Source: Dehalococcoidales bacterium
GTDB taxonomy: Bacteria; Chloroflexota; Dehalococcoidia; Dehalococcoidales; RBG-16-60-22
Direction of reading: 5' to 3'
DNA length: 21,419 nucleotides
NCBI GenBank assembly: GCA_030606585.1
Contig: JAUWGD010000011.1
Coordinates: 1-21,419, forward strand
The translations under genes were made by a program, and so were the position numbers. The notes beneath the pieces were generated by a model that had not been told where the DNA came from, searched no databases, and worked only from the letters and a program-made list of their open reading frames with translations. This document shows positions 13,899 to 20,935 of the stretch, in pieces (the stretch's first letter is position 1; every line of letters begins with the position of its first letter).

Positions 13899-14423
13899 TT
13901 ACTCTCCCTCCAGTTGTTGAATTCTAGCCTGCAGCACTCCCATAATGCCTCTGATAGGGCCCGCAAGCACATTTACCAGTCCGTAGATTGGACTCTGCAT
14001 TCCAGCCAGTACCTGGCTTATTAACACTTCCCGCGACGGCAGTCTGGCCAGCGATTCCACGTCTTTGGGACCTAAGATTCTATCTTCAAAAAAGCCTCCC
14101 TTGATACTGAGGATTGACTTTGTAGTGCGGATATAATCGGTTAAAACCTTCGCCGGTTCGGGTATCTCGCCATAGCCGAAAACCACCGCCACGGGACCTG
14201 TAAAGGATTCGGCTAACTCTTCAATACCGGCATTTTTCACGGCGAATCGTGCCAGCGAGTTCTTAACTACCCTGTATTCGATACCCGCCTCTCTGAGCTT
14301 GCGACGTAAATCGGTCATCTCACCGGTAGTCAGACCCCGATAGTCCGTCAGGATACCGACATTACACCTGGCGAATGTCTCCTGCAGGCTCTCGACAATC
14401 TTTTCCTTCTTTTCCGTTGCCAT
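13899..14423 (-). CDS. rplJ: Ribosomal protein L10
   Basis: The protein has 174 residues from ATG 14423. AGGAGGT lies seven bases upstream; the ATG at 14429 abuts the SD and is rejected. Typical L10 segments are present: LTDYRGLTTGEMTDLRRKLREAGIEYRVVKNSLA, GPVAVVFGY, IKGGFFEDRIL and the C-terminal LVNVLAGPIRGIMGVLQARIQQL helix, which binds L7/L12 dimers. Its stop is one base from the rplL start, a coupled arrangement that fits the L10(L12)n stalk complex. An upstream promoter and leader probably control it. Confidence 0.95.
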   Translation of the reverse strand: MATEKKEKIVESLQETFARCNVGILTDYRGLTTGEMTDLRRKLREAGIEYRVVKNSLARFAVKNAGIEELAESFTGPVAVVFGYGEIPEPAKVLTDYIRTTKSILSIKGGFFEDRILGPKDVESLARLPSREVLISQVLAGMQSPIYGLVNVLAGPIRGIMGVLQARIQQLEGE

Positions 14424-14608
14424 TCTCATACCTCCTGCAATACCGCCGTACTTCCCGATAACCAGTCCCGAGTAAAGAGAAAGCCCCTGTGCCTGCTGCA
14501 CAAGGACTCAACTATCTATACTTAATCGGTATAGTATCTGTTCATCCTCGGCAGGCATAGCATTAAGCCGTAAGGCACCCGCTGTCTCAGGACTCTATAT
14601 TCAATTGT
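14424..14608 (-). ncRNA. L10-type autoregulatory leader of rplJL
   Basis: About 185 untranslated bases separate the promoter at 14615-14643 from rplJ. The leader can form several stems, for example ACTATAC near 14541 with GTATAG nearby, and a GTGCAGCAGGCAC region. In many bacteria, L10 binds such a leader (Rfam L10_leader) to repress its own mRNA. The assignment rests on position, length and folding potential; I could not run the covariance model. Confidence 0.5.
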
Positions 14609-14614
14609 CTATCT

Positions 14615-14643
14615 ATTCTAGCACAACCCTACGTATTCGTAAA
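14615..14643 (-). promoter_or_regulatory. Internal promoter for rplJL
   Basis: Read on the minus strand, TTTACG (14643-14638) is followed after 17 bases by TAGAAT (14620-14615). TGC immediately before the -10 makes an extended -10. It begins right after the rplA stop, so rplJL has a source of transcription separate from the upstream operon. Confidence 0.6.
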
Positions 14644-14644
14644 G

Positions 14645-15358
14645 CTAGCTGGCGGTTAAAGTCAGTGCGGTGGAAAGGTCCAGCTTGATACCCGGCCCCA
14701 TGGTGGTGGTAATATAGGCGCTCTTGACATACTGTCCCTTGGCGCCGCTGGGCCTGGCCTTAACCACGGCTTCCATGACCGCGGTCAAATTATCCATTAA
14801 CATCTTTTCTTCAAAGCTGACCTTGCCCAGAGACACATGGATAATGGCCGTCCTGTCCAGTTTATATTCCACTCTACCCTTGCGGGCATCCTCGATTACC
14901 CTGGGCAAATCATTCATGGGGGCGACTGTCCCGGACTTGGGATTGGGCATCAGGCCCCGCCTGCCCAGGATTTTACCCAGTTTACCCACCTTGCCCATCA
15001 TCTCGGGGATGGCAATGGCGGTATCGAAATCAATCCAGCCGCCTTCAATCTTCTTGATAAGGTCGTCACTGCCGATAAAATCGGCTCCGGCGCCCTCGGC
15101 TATCTTTTCCGCCTCGCCCTCGGCGAAGACCAGGATACGCACCTTCTTACCCAGACCATGAGGTAACAGGGCTATCCCCCTGACCTGCTGCTGGGCATTA
15201 CGCGGGTCCAGTCCCATCCGCAGGTGAAGCTCTACGGTCTCATCGAATTTGGCCTGGGCTGATTTCTTAGCCATCTCGATTGCTTCCTGCGGTTGATAGG
15301 CCGTTGTGCTCTCAATCTGTGCGGCTGCTTCCTGATATTTCTTGCCGTGTCTTACCAT
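14645..15358 (-). CDS. rplA: Ribosomal protein L1
   Basis: The protein has 237 residues, the usual length. Family segments are FDETVELHLRMGLDPRNAQQQVRG, PHGLGKKVRILVFAEGE, the GKLGKILGRRGLMPNPKSGTV signature and RPSGAKGQYVKSAYITTTMGPGIKLD. It binds 23S rRNA at the L1 stalk and helps release the E-site tRNA. ATG is preceded by AAGGTGG inside the end of rplK, whose stop is one base away. Confidence 0.96.
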   Translation of the reverse strand: MVRHGKKYQEAAAQIESTTAYQPQEAIEMAKKSAQAKFDETVELHLRMGLDPRNAQQQVRGIALLPHGLGKKVRILVFAEGEAEKIAEGAGADFIGSDDLIKKIEGGWIDFDTAIAIPEMMGKVGKLGKILGRRGLMPNPKSGTVAPMNDLPRVIEDARKGRVEYKLDRTAIIHVSLGKVSFEEKMLMDNLTAVMEAVVKARPSGAKGQYVKSAYITTTMGPGIKLDLSTALTLTAS

Positions 15359-15359
15359 G

Positions 15360-15782
15360 TCATTCCACCTTTATGCCCATACTACGGGCAGTCCCTTCGA
15401 TAATCCTCTCGGCGGCTTCAATGCTGTTGGCATTCAGGTCTCTGGCTTTAAGCTCGGCGATTTCACGGACCTGTTGCCTGGAGAGCGTACCGGCTTCTTC
15501 ATGCCCCGCCTGGCCACCGGCTTTTTCGAGACCCAGGGCTTTCTTGACTAAATCCGATGTCGGCGGCGTCTTGGTAATGAAGGTATACGTCCTGTCTTCG
15601 TAAACGGTTATCTCTACCGGTATAATGGAGCCGGCCTGCCTGGACGTACGGTCGTTATACTCCTTGCAAAAACCCATGATATTAAGTCCGTGCTGACCCA
15701 GGGCCGGACCCACCGGCGGCGCCGGGTTTGCCTGCCCGGCCTGAATCTGTAGTTTAATGATTGTTTTTACCTTTTTAGCCAT
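15360..15782 (-). CDS. rplK: Ribosomal protein L11
   Basis: The protein has 140 residues, full length. The N-terminal Pro-rich loop (QANPAPPVGPALGQHGLNIMGFCKEYN) binds factors. The C-terminal rRNA-binding domain ends GTARSMGIKVE. SD GGAG precedes the ATG by seven bases. It sits between nusG and rplA, the conserved order. Confidence 0.96.
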   Translation of the reverse strand: MAKKVKTIIKLQIQAGQANPAPPVGPALGQHGLNIMGFCKEYNDRTSRQAGSIIPVEITVYEDRTYTFITKTPPTSDLVKKALGLEKAGGQAGHEEAGTLSRQQVREIAELKARDLNANSIEAAERIIEGTARSMGIKVE

Positions 15783-15800
15783 GTTGTATCTCCGGAAACA

Positions 15801-16334
15801 TCACAATTTGTCTATCTGCAACAAGTCAAGCTCCACCGGCGTTTCCTGACCGAATAAGGAGAGAAGCACCTTGACTTTGCCTTTTTCCATGTTTATTTCA
15901 TCGACGATTCCCACGAAATCTATAAACGGGCCGTCAGTAACCCTGACGCTCTGCCCTTTGCGGAAACCGACCTTGACCTTGGGAGTCTCAGACGACATCT
16001 GCTTTAAAATCTCACCGACCTCTTTTTCCTCAAGCGGCGTCGGTGTATTACCGCTGCCGACAAAACCGGTTACTCCCGGAGTATTCCGAACGACACTCCA
16101 GCTGTTTTCATCCATCCTCATCTCGACGAGAACATAACCGGGCAGTATTTTCTTAGTTACCGTGCGGCGGCGTCCGCCCCTGACTTCTATCTCATCCTCG
16201 GTGGGTATCACCACCTGAGTAATTTCATTCCCGGAGTCCATAAACTTGATACGCTGCTCCAGGTTCTTTTTAACCCGCTCTTCATGCCCTGAATAGGTAT
16301 GTATCACGTACCAGTTCTTGTCATTATCCGCCAC
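15801..16334 (-). CDS. nusG: Transcription termination/antitermination factor NusG
   Basis: The protein has 177 residues from GTG 16334, with GAGG six bases upstream; GTG 16346 is an alternative adding four residues. The N-terminal NGN domain (KNWYVIHTYSGHEERVKKNLEQR, KKILPGYVLVEMRMDENSWSVVRNTPGVTGFVG) precedes a KOW domain (FRKGQSVRVTDGPFIDFVGIVDEINMEKGKVKVLLSLFGQETPVELD). NusG binds RNA polymerase and couples it to ribosomes. It is followed by rplK after 18 bases. Confidence 0.95.
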   Translation of the reverse strand: MADNDKNWYVIHTYSGHEERVKKNLEQRIKFMDSGNEITQVVIPTEDEIEVRGGRRRTVTKKILPGYVLVEMRMDENSWSVVRNTPGVTGFVGSGNTPTPLEEKEVGEILKQMSSETPKVKVGFRKGQSVRVTDGPFIDFVGIVDEINMEKGKVKVLLSLFGQETPVELDLLQIDKL

Positions 16335-16420
16335 AAATAACCTCACTACCTGATATTTTGGAAAAAATAACGACTGTCCCGTACATCAGACGACCTCGAT
16401 TCAATCCGGGAGACAATCTT

Positions 16421-16639
16421 TTATCCACCCACGAATACTCTGTTCACGAGCTCGGTGAAACCGAAATCAAAAACTCCCAGAAAGATACCCGCGATAATGG
16501 TAATAATCAGCACCAGCACCGATAAGTATACGATCTCTCTCCTGGTGAGCCAGACTACCTTTTTCAGTTCATTGATAATCTCGCTAACGTAATTGAAAAG
16601 CCTGAATCTTCTTCGCTTGGTCGTAATCTGATGCGTCAT
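16421..16639 (-). CDS. secE: Preprotein translocase subunit SecE
   Basis: The protein has 72 residues in the short, single-helix form of SecE. A basic N-terminus and an amphipathic helix (VSEIINELKKVVWLTRREI) precede one membrane helix (IVYLSVLVLIITIIAGIFLGVFDFGF). It clamps SecY in the translocon. No strong SD is visible upstream (GGAAG about 12 bases away), which suggests coupling to rpmG. Confidence 0.93.
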   Translation of the reverse strand: MTHQITTKRRRFRLFNYVSEIINELKKVVWLTRREIVYLSVLVLIITIIAGIFLGVFDFGFTELVNRVFVGG

Positions 16640-16672
16640 TGCCGGTTACTTCCACTTAGCCTCAGCGTCTGG

Positions 16673-16840
16673 CTACTTTGCCTCCCGATGCAGTCGATGT
16701 GCGCGGCAGCGGGGACAATACTTGTTAAGCTCTAAACGCTGCGTATCGTTTCTCCTGTTTTTCGTTGTCGTATAGGTCCGCTCCTTGCACTCGGTACAGG
16801 CAAGGTAAATCACACCCCGTGCTTCCGCTTTCTTGGCCAT
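16673..16840 (-). CDS. rpmG: Ribosomal protein L33
   Basis: The protein has 55 residues. I translated it directly: MAKKAEARGVIYLACTEC, then a TYTTTKNRRNDTQRLELNKY stretch and CPRC near the C-terminus. The paired CTEC and CPRC make it the zinc-binding form of L33. Its SD (GGAG, six bases from ATG) lies over the stop region of tuf, which ends only three bases upstream, so the two genes are probably coupled. It sits between tuf and secE, as in many genomes. Confidence 0.93.
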   Translation of the reverse strand: MAKKAEARGVIYLACTECKERTYTTTKNRRNDTQRLELNKYCPRCRAHRLHREAK

Positions 16841-16843
16841 AAT

Positions 16844-18046
16844 TTACTCCAGAATCTTGGTAAAGGTGCCAGCACCTACCGTCCTACCTCCTTCACGAAT
16901 AGCAAAACGTAGGCCCTCTTCCAGAGCGACCGGGTAGATGAGTTTAATCTTCATGTTGATGTTGTCACCGGGCATAACCATCTCTACGCCTTCCGGCAAT
17001 TCGATAGTGCCGGTGACGTCGGTAGTCCTGATATAGAACTGAGGCTTGTACCCGTTAAAGAACGGCGTATGCCGGCCGCCCTCATCCTTGGTTAAAACGT
17101 AGACCTGCCCCTCGGCGTAGGTATGGGGTTTGATAGTGCCCGGAGCCGCCAGCACCTGCCCGCGCTCGATGTCTTCACGCTCGACGCCCCTGAGAAGGGC
17201 ACCGACGGCATCACCCGCCTCGGCCTGGTCCAGTGTCTTATGGAACATTTCCAGACCGGTAATAACGACCTTGCGGGGTTCATGATGCAGGCCGACAATC
17301 TCAACATCGTCGCCGACTTTTACCGTACCGCGTTCAACCCTGCCCGTGGGCACGGTGCCCCGCCCTTTGATGCTGAAAACGTCCTCGACGTGCATCAGGA
17401 ACGGCTGGTCCTTGGGACGCTCCGGTACCGGGATATAAGCATCGACGGCATCCATGAGCTTCAGGATACCGCCGCACCATTCGCATTCCGGCTTGCCGCA
17501 GCCGCACTCCAGGGCTTTAATAGCGCTGACACGTTGAATCGGGATATCATCGCCGGGGAACTCGTATTTATTCAGCAGCTCCCTTACCTCCATTTCCACC
17601 AGATCCAGGAGCTCTTCGTCATCCATCATGTCCACCTTGTTGAGGGCGACGACGATATAGGGAACCTGCACCTGGCGCGCCAGCAGGACGTGCTCTCTGG
17701 TCTGTGGCATGGGCCCGTCCGGGGCGCTCACTACCAGTATAGCCCCGTCCATCTGGGCGGCGCCGGTAATCATATTTTTAATAAAGTCGGCGTGACCGGG
17801 ACAGTCGATATGAGCATAATGCCTTTTGTTCGTTTCATATTCGATATGGGCAATAGCAATGGTCAGACCCCTCGCCTTCTCTTCCGGAGCATTATCAATA
17901 CTCTCGAAAGTACGAAAGCCGGTGGAACCGAACTTGGATAGTACCAGCGTTATCGCCGAGGTGAGAGTCGTCTTTCCATGGTCAACGTGACCGATAGTGC
18001 CCACGTTTACATGTGGTTTTGTCCTGTCAAATTTCTGTTTTGCCAT
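16844..18046 (-). CDS. tuf: Elongation factor Tu
   Basis: The full-length protein has 400 residues. G motifs are GHVDHGKT (19-26), ARGLTI with the switch I Thr, DCPGH (81-85), NKVD (136-139) and SAIKAL (174-179). The domain 2/3 sequences are typical. A notable feature is ECGCGKPECEWCGG (180-193), with C181, C183, C188 and C191, in the region where most EF-Tu proteins have a short cysteine-free linker; it may bind a metal. It delivers aminoacyl-tRNA to the ribosome. ATG is preceded by AGGGAGG. It is co-transcribed with three upstream tRNAs. Confidence 0.97.
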   Translation of the reverse strand: MAKQKFDRTKPHVNVGTIGHVDHGKTTLTSAITLVLSKFGSTGFRTFESIDNAPEEKARGLTIAIAHIEYETNKRHYAHIDCPGHADFIKNMITGAAQMDGAILVVSAPDGPMPQTREHVLLARQVQVPYIVVALNKVDMMDDEELLDLVEMEVRELLNKYEFPGDDIPIQRVSAIKALECGCGKPECEWCGGILKLMDAVDAYIPVPERPKDQPFLMHVEDVFSIKGRGTVPTGRVERGTVKVGDDVEIVGLHHEPRKVVITGLEMFHKTLDQAEAGDAVGALLRGVEREDIERGQVLAAPGTIKPHTYAEGQVYVLTKDEGGRHTPFFNGYKPQFYIRTTDVTGTIELPEGVEMVMPGDNINMKIKLIYPVALEEGLRFAIREGGRTVGAGTFTKILE

Positions 18047-18066
18047 TTCAACCTCCCTTTATTCCG

Positions 18067-18139
18067 AGCCCACAATCGGATTCGAACCGATGACCCCATT
18101 CTTACCAAGAATGTGCTCTACCGACTGAGCTATGTGGGC
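18067..18139 (-). tRNA. tRNA-Thr (GGT)
   Basis: The cloverleaf is complete: acceptor GCCCACA with TGTGGGC, D-arm GCTC/GAGC, anticodon stem CATTC/GAATG with loop TTGGTAA giving anticodon GGT, and T-arm ATCGG-TTCGAAT-CCGAT. The CCA end is not encoded. It lies immediately upstream of tuf, the position occupied by thrT in enterobacteria. Confidence 0.95.
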
Positions 18140-18210
18140 ATCGGTATTATTATACAGATATTTATGACTATTTGTCTATACTTGTTATATTTTTTGGACT
18201 TACATTATGG

Positions 18211-18294
18211 TGGAGGGGGCAGGATTCGAACCTGCGTAGCCCTTAGGGCGGCAGATTTACAGTCTGCTCCGATTAACCACTCCGGCACCCCTCC
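18211..18294 (-). tRNA. tRNA-Tyr (GTA)
   Basis: This is a class II tRNA with a long variable arm: acceptor GGAGGGG with CCCCTCC, anticodon stem CAGA(C)/(A)TCTG around loop CTGTAAA with anticodon GTA, variable arm GCCGCCCTAAGGGCTACG, and T-arm GCAGG-TTCGAAT-CCTGC. CCA is encoded at 18210-18208, unlike the two neighbouring tRNA-Thr genes. Confidence 0.95.
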
Positions 18295-18319
18295 CGACAC
18301 AGTCCACCACTTTAAACCC

Positions 18320-18392
18320 AGCCCGAGGAGGGATTCGAACCCATCAGCCTACCGATTACAAGTCGGTTGCGCTTCCATTGCGCCACTCGGGC
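18320..18392 (-). tRNA. tRNA-Thr (TGT) with a poorly paired T-stem
   Basis: Acceptor GCCCGAG with CTCGGGC, D-stem GCGC/GCGC, and anticodon stem ACCGA/TCGGT with loop CTTGTAA (anticodon TGT) are all good. The T-stem, ATGGG with CCCTC, pairs only at its three loop-proximal positions; the outer two positions are T-T and A-C mismatches. The CCA end is not encoded. It is the first gene of the tRNA-tuf operon. Confidence 0.88.
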
Positions 18393-18430
18393 ATAAATCT
18401 CAACAAAATAAATAAAAGGGTAACCTAAAT

Positions 18431-18459
18431 ATTATAAGAACGGCAAGCGTAAAAGTCAA
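18431..18459 (-). promoter_or_regulatory. Consensus promoter of the tRNA-tuf-rpl operon
   Basis: On the minus strand, TTGACT (18459-18454) is followed by 17 bases and then TATAAT (18436-18431). It matches 5/6 and 6/6 of consensus. Transcription would start near 18424, about 32 bases before tRNA-Thr(TGT). Confidence 0.85.
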
Positions 18460-18485
18460 GCTGAGCGATGTATGCCGTGCCTGCG

Positions 18486-19157
18486 CTAACGGTAAACGAT
18501 ATAGCGCAACTTTCTCCTGAAGAAATACCCGGCGACAAGCCCCACTGCCAGTCCACCCATGTGGGCCTCCCAGGCTACCCCGGGGATAAATGACCAGAGA
18601 ACAAAAAACACGAGAACGACAACCCAGAGAGGCATAGGGATAAAAAAGTACAAGCGAACCGTTAACCTGGGCACCAGCACCACCAGAACGCCGGCTATGG
18701 CATAGACTGCCCCGGAGGCACCAACAGCTACGGACAGCGCATCTCCCAGCAGCAGGTACAGTGCATTACCTATAATACCGCCAACAAAGTAGACGAGGAG
18801 AAACCTGCCACTCCCTATCAGTCGATGTAAAAAAGAGCCGAAAAAATAAAGGGTTATCATATTACCGAAGATATGTCCGAAACCAGCATGTATGAACATA
18901 TTGGTGATTATAGTCCATGGTCGTTCCAAAAAGTAATACGGTATTAATCCCAGGTAATAGGTAAACCTATCACTGATAACTTCATGATACTCACCGAAAG
19001 GATACCGTCCCTCGCCGGAAACAAGCATGGCCACGAAAAACATCAGATTGGTAATGATTATTATCCATACGGGACTCAGACCGAAACCACCATTTTCCCT
19101 GGGGGCCCTCGCCGGGGGAGGAGAAGGCCTCATATAATCTCTATCGCTTAATGGCAA
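18486..19157 (-). CDS. Rhomboid family intramembrane serine protease
   Basis: The protein has 223 residues. The core has at least six membrane helices, with catalytic S148 in GASGA and H199 in AHMGG. HIFGNM (95-100, N99) occupies the conserved HxxxN position of the family. It cleaves membrane proteins within the bilayer; the substrate is unknown. The start is TTG 19157, with GGAG seven bases upstream; ATG 19133 has a poorer SD. A proline-rich N-terminus precedes the first helix. A TGTTATAAT extended -10 lies upstream. Confidence 0.93.
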   Translation of the reverse strand: MPLSDRDYMRPSPPPARAPRENGGFGLSPVWIIIITNLMFFVAMLVSGEGRYPFGEYHEVISDRFTYYLGLIPYYFLERPWTIITNMFIHAGFGHIFGNMITLYFFGSFLHRLIGSGRFLLVYFVGGIIGNALYLLLGDALSVAVGASGAVYAIAGVLVVLVPRLTVRLYFFIPMPLWVVVLVFFVLWSFIPGVAWEAHMGGLAVGLVAGYFFRRKLRYIVYR

Positions 19158-19189
19158 TTATCAACTCCATAACAGATATCTCTATACTC

Positions 19190-19198
19190 ATTATAACA
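19190..19198 (-). promoter_or_regulatory. Extended -10 promoter of the rhomboid gene
   Basis: On the minus strand, TGTTATAAT is a perfect extended -10. The -35 region at proper spacing is poor. It lies about 33 bases upstream of the TTG start and diverges from the tRNA-Asn promoter. Confidence 0.5.
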
Positions 19199-19229
19199 GC
19201 TTTCAGAGGGCGTTAGTAGCTTGGCAGGC

Positions 19230-19258
19230 TTGACTTCAAAGCAGGAAAAAGCGATAAT
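19230..19258 (+). promoter_or_regulatory. Promoter of tRNA-Asn
   Basis: TTGACT (19230-19235), a 17-base spacer and GATAAT (19253-19258) match 5/6 and 5/6 of consensus. Transcription would start about 15 bases before the tRNA. The NYN gene downstream may also be served by it. Confidence 0.75.
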
Positions 19259-19280
19259 ATTTAGGATTCCGTATCAGTAT

Positions 19281-19352
19281 TCCCGAGTAGCTCAGTGGTA
19301 GAGCGGGCGGCTGTTAACCGCTTGGCCGTTGGTTCGAATCCAACCTCGGGAG
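19281..19352 (+). tRNA. tRNA-Asn (GTT)
   Basis: The intact cloverleaf has acceptor TCCCGAG/CTCGGGA, D-arm GCTC/GAGC, anticodon loop CTGTTAA (anticodon GTT), and T-arm GTTGG-TTCGAAT-CCAAC. CCA is encoded at 19353-19355. A decayed copy of its 3' half lies 880 bases downstream, past the NYN gene. Confidence 0.96.
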
Positions 19353-19367
19353 CCAGATTCTGCCCTC
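19330..19367 (+). repeat. Left direct repeat (att-like) at the tRNA-Asn 3' end
   Basis: It begins GGTTCGAATCCA in the T-loop and runs through the CCA end and a further 12 bases (AGATTCTGCCCTCT). It pairs with the copy at 20210-20247. This is the usual place for site-specific integration into tRNA genes. Confidence 0.65.
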
Positions 19368-19402
19368 TCTTCGTTTATCAGCAACGGATAAAGGTGGTAA
19401 AA

Positions 19403-20155
19403 ATGGAAGAACAATCCGAGCAACAAAAATTCGCCGTTTTAATAGACGGAGACAATGCCCAGGCGTCCATCCTCGCACAGGTCCTCGCTGAAGTCAGCAA
19501 ATTTGGCTTGATTACAATCAAACGCATATATGGTGACTGGACCACAAACACCATGAACCAATGGAAGGAATCGCTCCACAAGCACGCTATTCAACCCATG
19601 CAACAGTTCAGGTATACCGTCGGGAAGAACGCTACCGATAGCATGATGATAATAGACGCAATGGACTTGTTGCACAATAACGACCTGCAAGGATTCTGCA
19701 TTGTCTCCAGCGACAGTGACTACACGCGGCTAGCGACCAGAATCAGAGAGGAAGGGATTTTTATAATTGGCGTGGGGGAGAAGAAGACACCGGAGGCTTT
19801 CGTGAATGCGTGTAACCAGTTCATATACTGTGAGAACCTTGCTGTTACCCAAAAGCCGAAAAAGAAGGCGAGGAGAAAGAAGAAGAAAGAAGAGGAACAG
19901 GAAACCAACGCCCCCCTTCCGCTTCTCATCCAAGGTTTCGAGACGGCTGCAAAAGAGGAGGAATGGACTTATCTGGCAACGATGGGTAATAGCCTTCGCC
20001 AGCTAGATTCAGCATTCGACCCTCGGTCCTATGGTCACCAGAAGCTACAATCGCTACTGAAGGATTACCCAGAAACATTCGTACTCAAGCAAGACAGGTC
20101 TAAAAAGCCGCCAGTGATTACTGTAGCACTAAAGCCCCAACACGGCAGGGGTTAA
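19403..20155 (+). CDS. NYN-domain putative RNase with C-terminal LOTUS/OST-HTH domain
   Basis: The protein has 250 residues from ATG 19403 with SD AAGGTGG; longer frames would read through tRNA-Asn. The N-terminal NYN/LabA-like PIN-fold domain shows LIDGDN (D15, D17), GKNATDSMMIIDAMDLL (D79) and SSDSDYTRLATRIREEG (D104, D106) as acidic residues. After a basic linker (KPKKKARRKKKKEEE, 151-165), residues about 172-245 resemble the LOTUS/OST-HTH RNA-binding domain (LLIQGFETAAKEEEWTYLATMGNSL, LLKDYPETFVLK). It is probably a cytoplasmic RNA-cleaving or RNA-binding protein. It sits alone between a tRNA and a broken tRNA copy. Confidence 0.85.
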   Translation: MEEQSEQQKFAVLIDGDNAQASILAQVLAEVSKFGLITIKRIYGDWTTNTMNQWKESLHKHAIQPMQQFRYTVGKNATDSMMIIDAMDLLHNNDLQGFCIVSSDSDYTRLATRIREEGIFIIGVGEKKTPEAFVNACNQFIYCENLAVTQKPKKKARRKKKKEEEQETNAPLPLLIQGFETAAKEEEWTYLATMGNSLRQLDSAFDPRSYGHQKLQSLLKDYPETFVLKQDRSKKPPVITVALKPQHGRG

Positions 20156-20190
20156 TTCACAGGTGACCGACCTCATATTCATTATAGGGT

Positions 20191-20235
20191 CCTGTAACCG
20201 CTAGGTTGATGGTTCGAATCCACCTCGGGGAGCCA
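20191..20235 (+). pseudogene. Decayed 3' half of tRNA-Asn
   Basis: CCTGTAACCGCTAGG, GATGGTTCGAATCCACCTC and GGGGAGCCA parallel the 3' half of the tRNA at 19281-19352, with several substitutions and small indels. The 5' half is missing, so it cannot make a tRNA. Confidence 0.7.
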
Positions 20236-20247
20236 GATTATGCCCTC
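20210..20247 (+). repeat. Right direct repeat (att-like) of the tRNA-Asn islet
   Basis: It matches the left repeat, including bases beyond the tRNA (AGCCAGATTATGCCCTCC against AGCCAGATTCTGCCCTCT). It closes an interval of about 880 bases that holds only the NYN gene. Confidence 0.65.
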
Positions 20248-20281
20248 CTACCATCGGTGTCTTTTCTTCTTCAGTTATAAT

Positions 20282-20872
20282 TCAACGGGTATGTGTCCCG
20301 TAGGCGATGTGCGTCCCGCCTTCAGGATACTCGAATTTCTTAGCCGCTATCTTTACTATCTCGCGTCCGAGGTCGCCGGTCGCCTTCATGCACTTCTCAA
20401 GGTCTTTGACGTCGCCTTTACCGCCCCCGTAAGCCGCGATAAAGCTGGCCGGCAGCATCCGGCGCGTAATCATGTAAAAATACAGGTCCTTCACGGTATC
20501 GGCGAGTCCGAAGCTGCCAGCCACGGCTATTACCCCTCCGACCTTGTTGGCCAGGCGTCCTCCCAGCGCAAGCGTCCGGTCAATAACCATTTTACCCTGC
20601 CCCGTCATGTTATAGAAATATACCGGCGTGCCGTAGATAATGCCGTCGGCTTCAAGCATTTTGGTATAGAGTTCCTGCATGTCGTCCTTGATATGGCACT
20701 CGCCCGCCTTCCGGCAGCCCCAACAGCCGTCGCAGGGCTTGATATCCTTACCGGCGATTGAATAGAGCTCCGTTTCAGCCCCTTCCTGTTGAGCGCCGCT
20801 GAGCGCCTCGTTCAGTAATATTACCGTGTTTCCGTCTTTCCGCGGACTTAAAGAAAGACCCAGAATTTTCAT
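20282..20872 (-). CDS. Iron-sulfur flavoprotein / NADPH-dependent FMN reductase
   Basis: The protein has 196 residues. The N-terminal flavodoxin-like FMN site reads GLSLSPRKDGNT. Then C47, C50, C53 and C59 (CDGCWGCRKAGEC) form the compact cysteine motif that binds [4Fe-4S] in iron-sulfur flavoproteins. GTPVYFYNMTGQ (81-92) is the second flavin-binding loop. Such proteins move electrons, and some reduce O2 or peroxide in anaerobes. ATG follows AGGAGG at ideal spacing. It converges on the tRNA islet. The substrate is unknown. Confidence 0.9.
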   Translation of the reverse strand: MKILGLSLSPRKDGNTVILLNEALSGAQQEGAETELYSIAGKDIKPCDGCWGCRKAGECHIKDDMQELYTKMLEADGIIYGTPVYFYNMTGQGKMVIDRTLALGGRLANKVGGVIAVAGSFGLADTVKDLYFYMITRRMLPASFIAAYGGGKGDVKDLEKCMKATGDLGREIVKIAAKKFEYPEGGTHIAYGTHTR

Positions 20873-20935
20873 GTATTGCCTCCTGTTTTCAGATATTTTA
20901 CGTTGCCATATTATAGCATCGATAGAGCGCGGCGG

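Noticed and set aside
13898..13972. 25-residue upstream extension of rplL
   Set aside because: It lies inside rplJ, and the strong SD points to ATG 13897.
13227..14024. 265-codon plus-strand serine-rich frame
   Set aside because: It is antisense to the rplL repeats and rplJ; the composition simply mirrors Glu/Ala codons.
17123..17941. 272-codon plus-strand frame
   Set aside because: It is the antisense shadow of tuf, caused by its codon bias.
17978..18415. 145-codon plus-strand frame across the tRNA cluster
   Set aside because: It is antisense to three tRNAs and the tuf start, with no protein features.
19295..19402. N-terminal extension of the NYN protein
   Set aside because: It translates tRNA-Asn; ATG 19403 has a good SD and begins the conserved protein.
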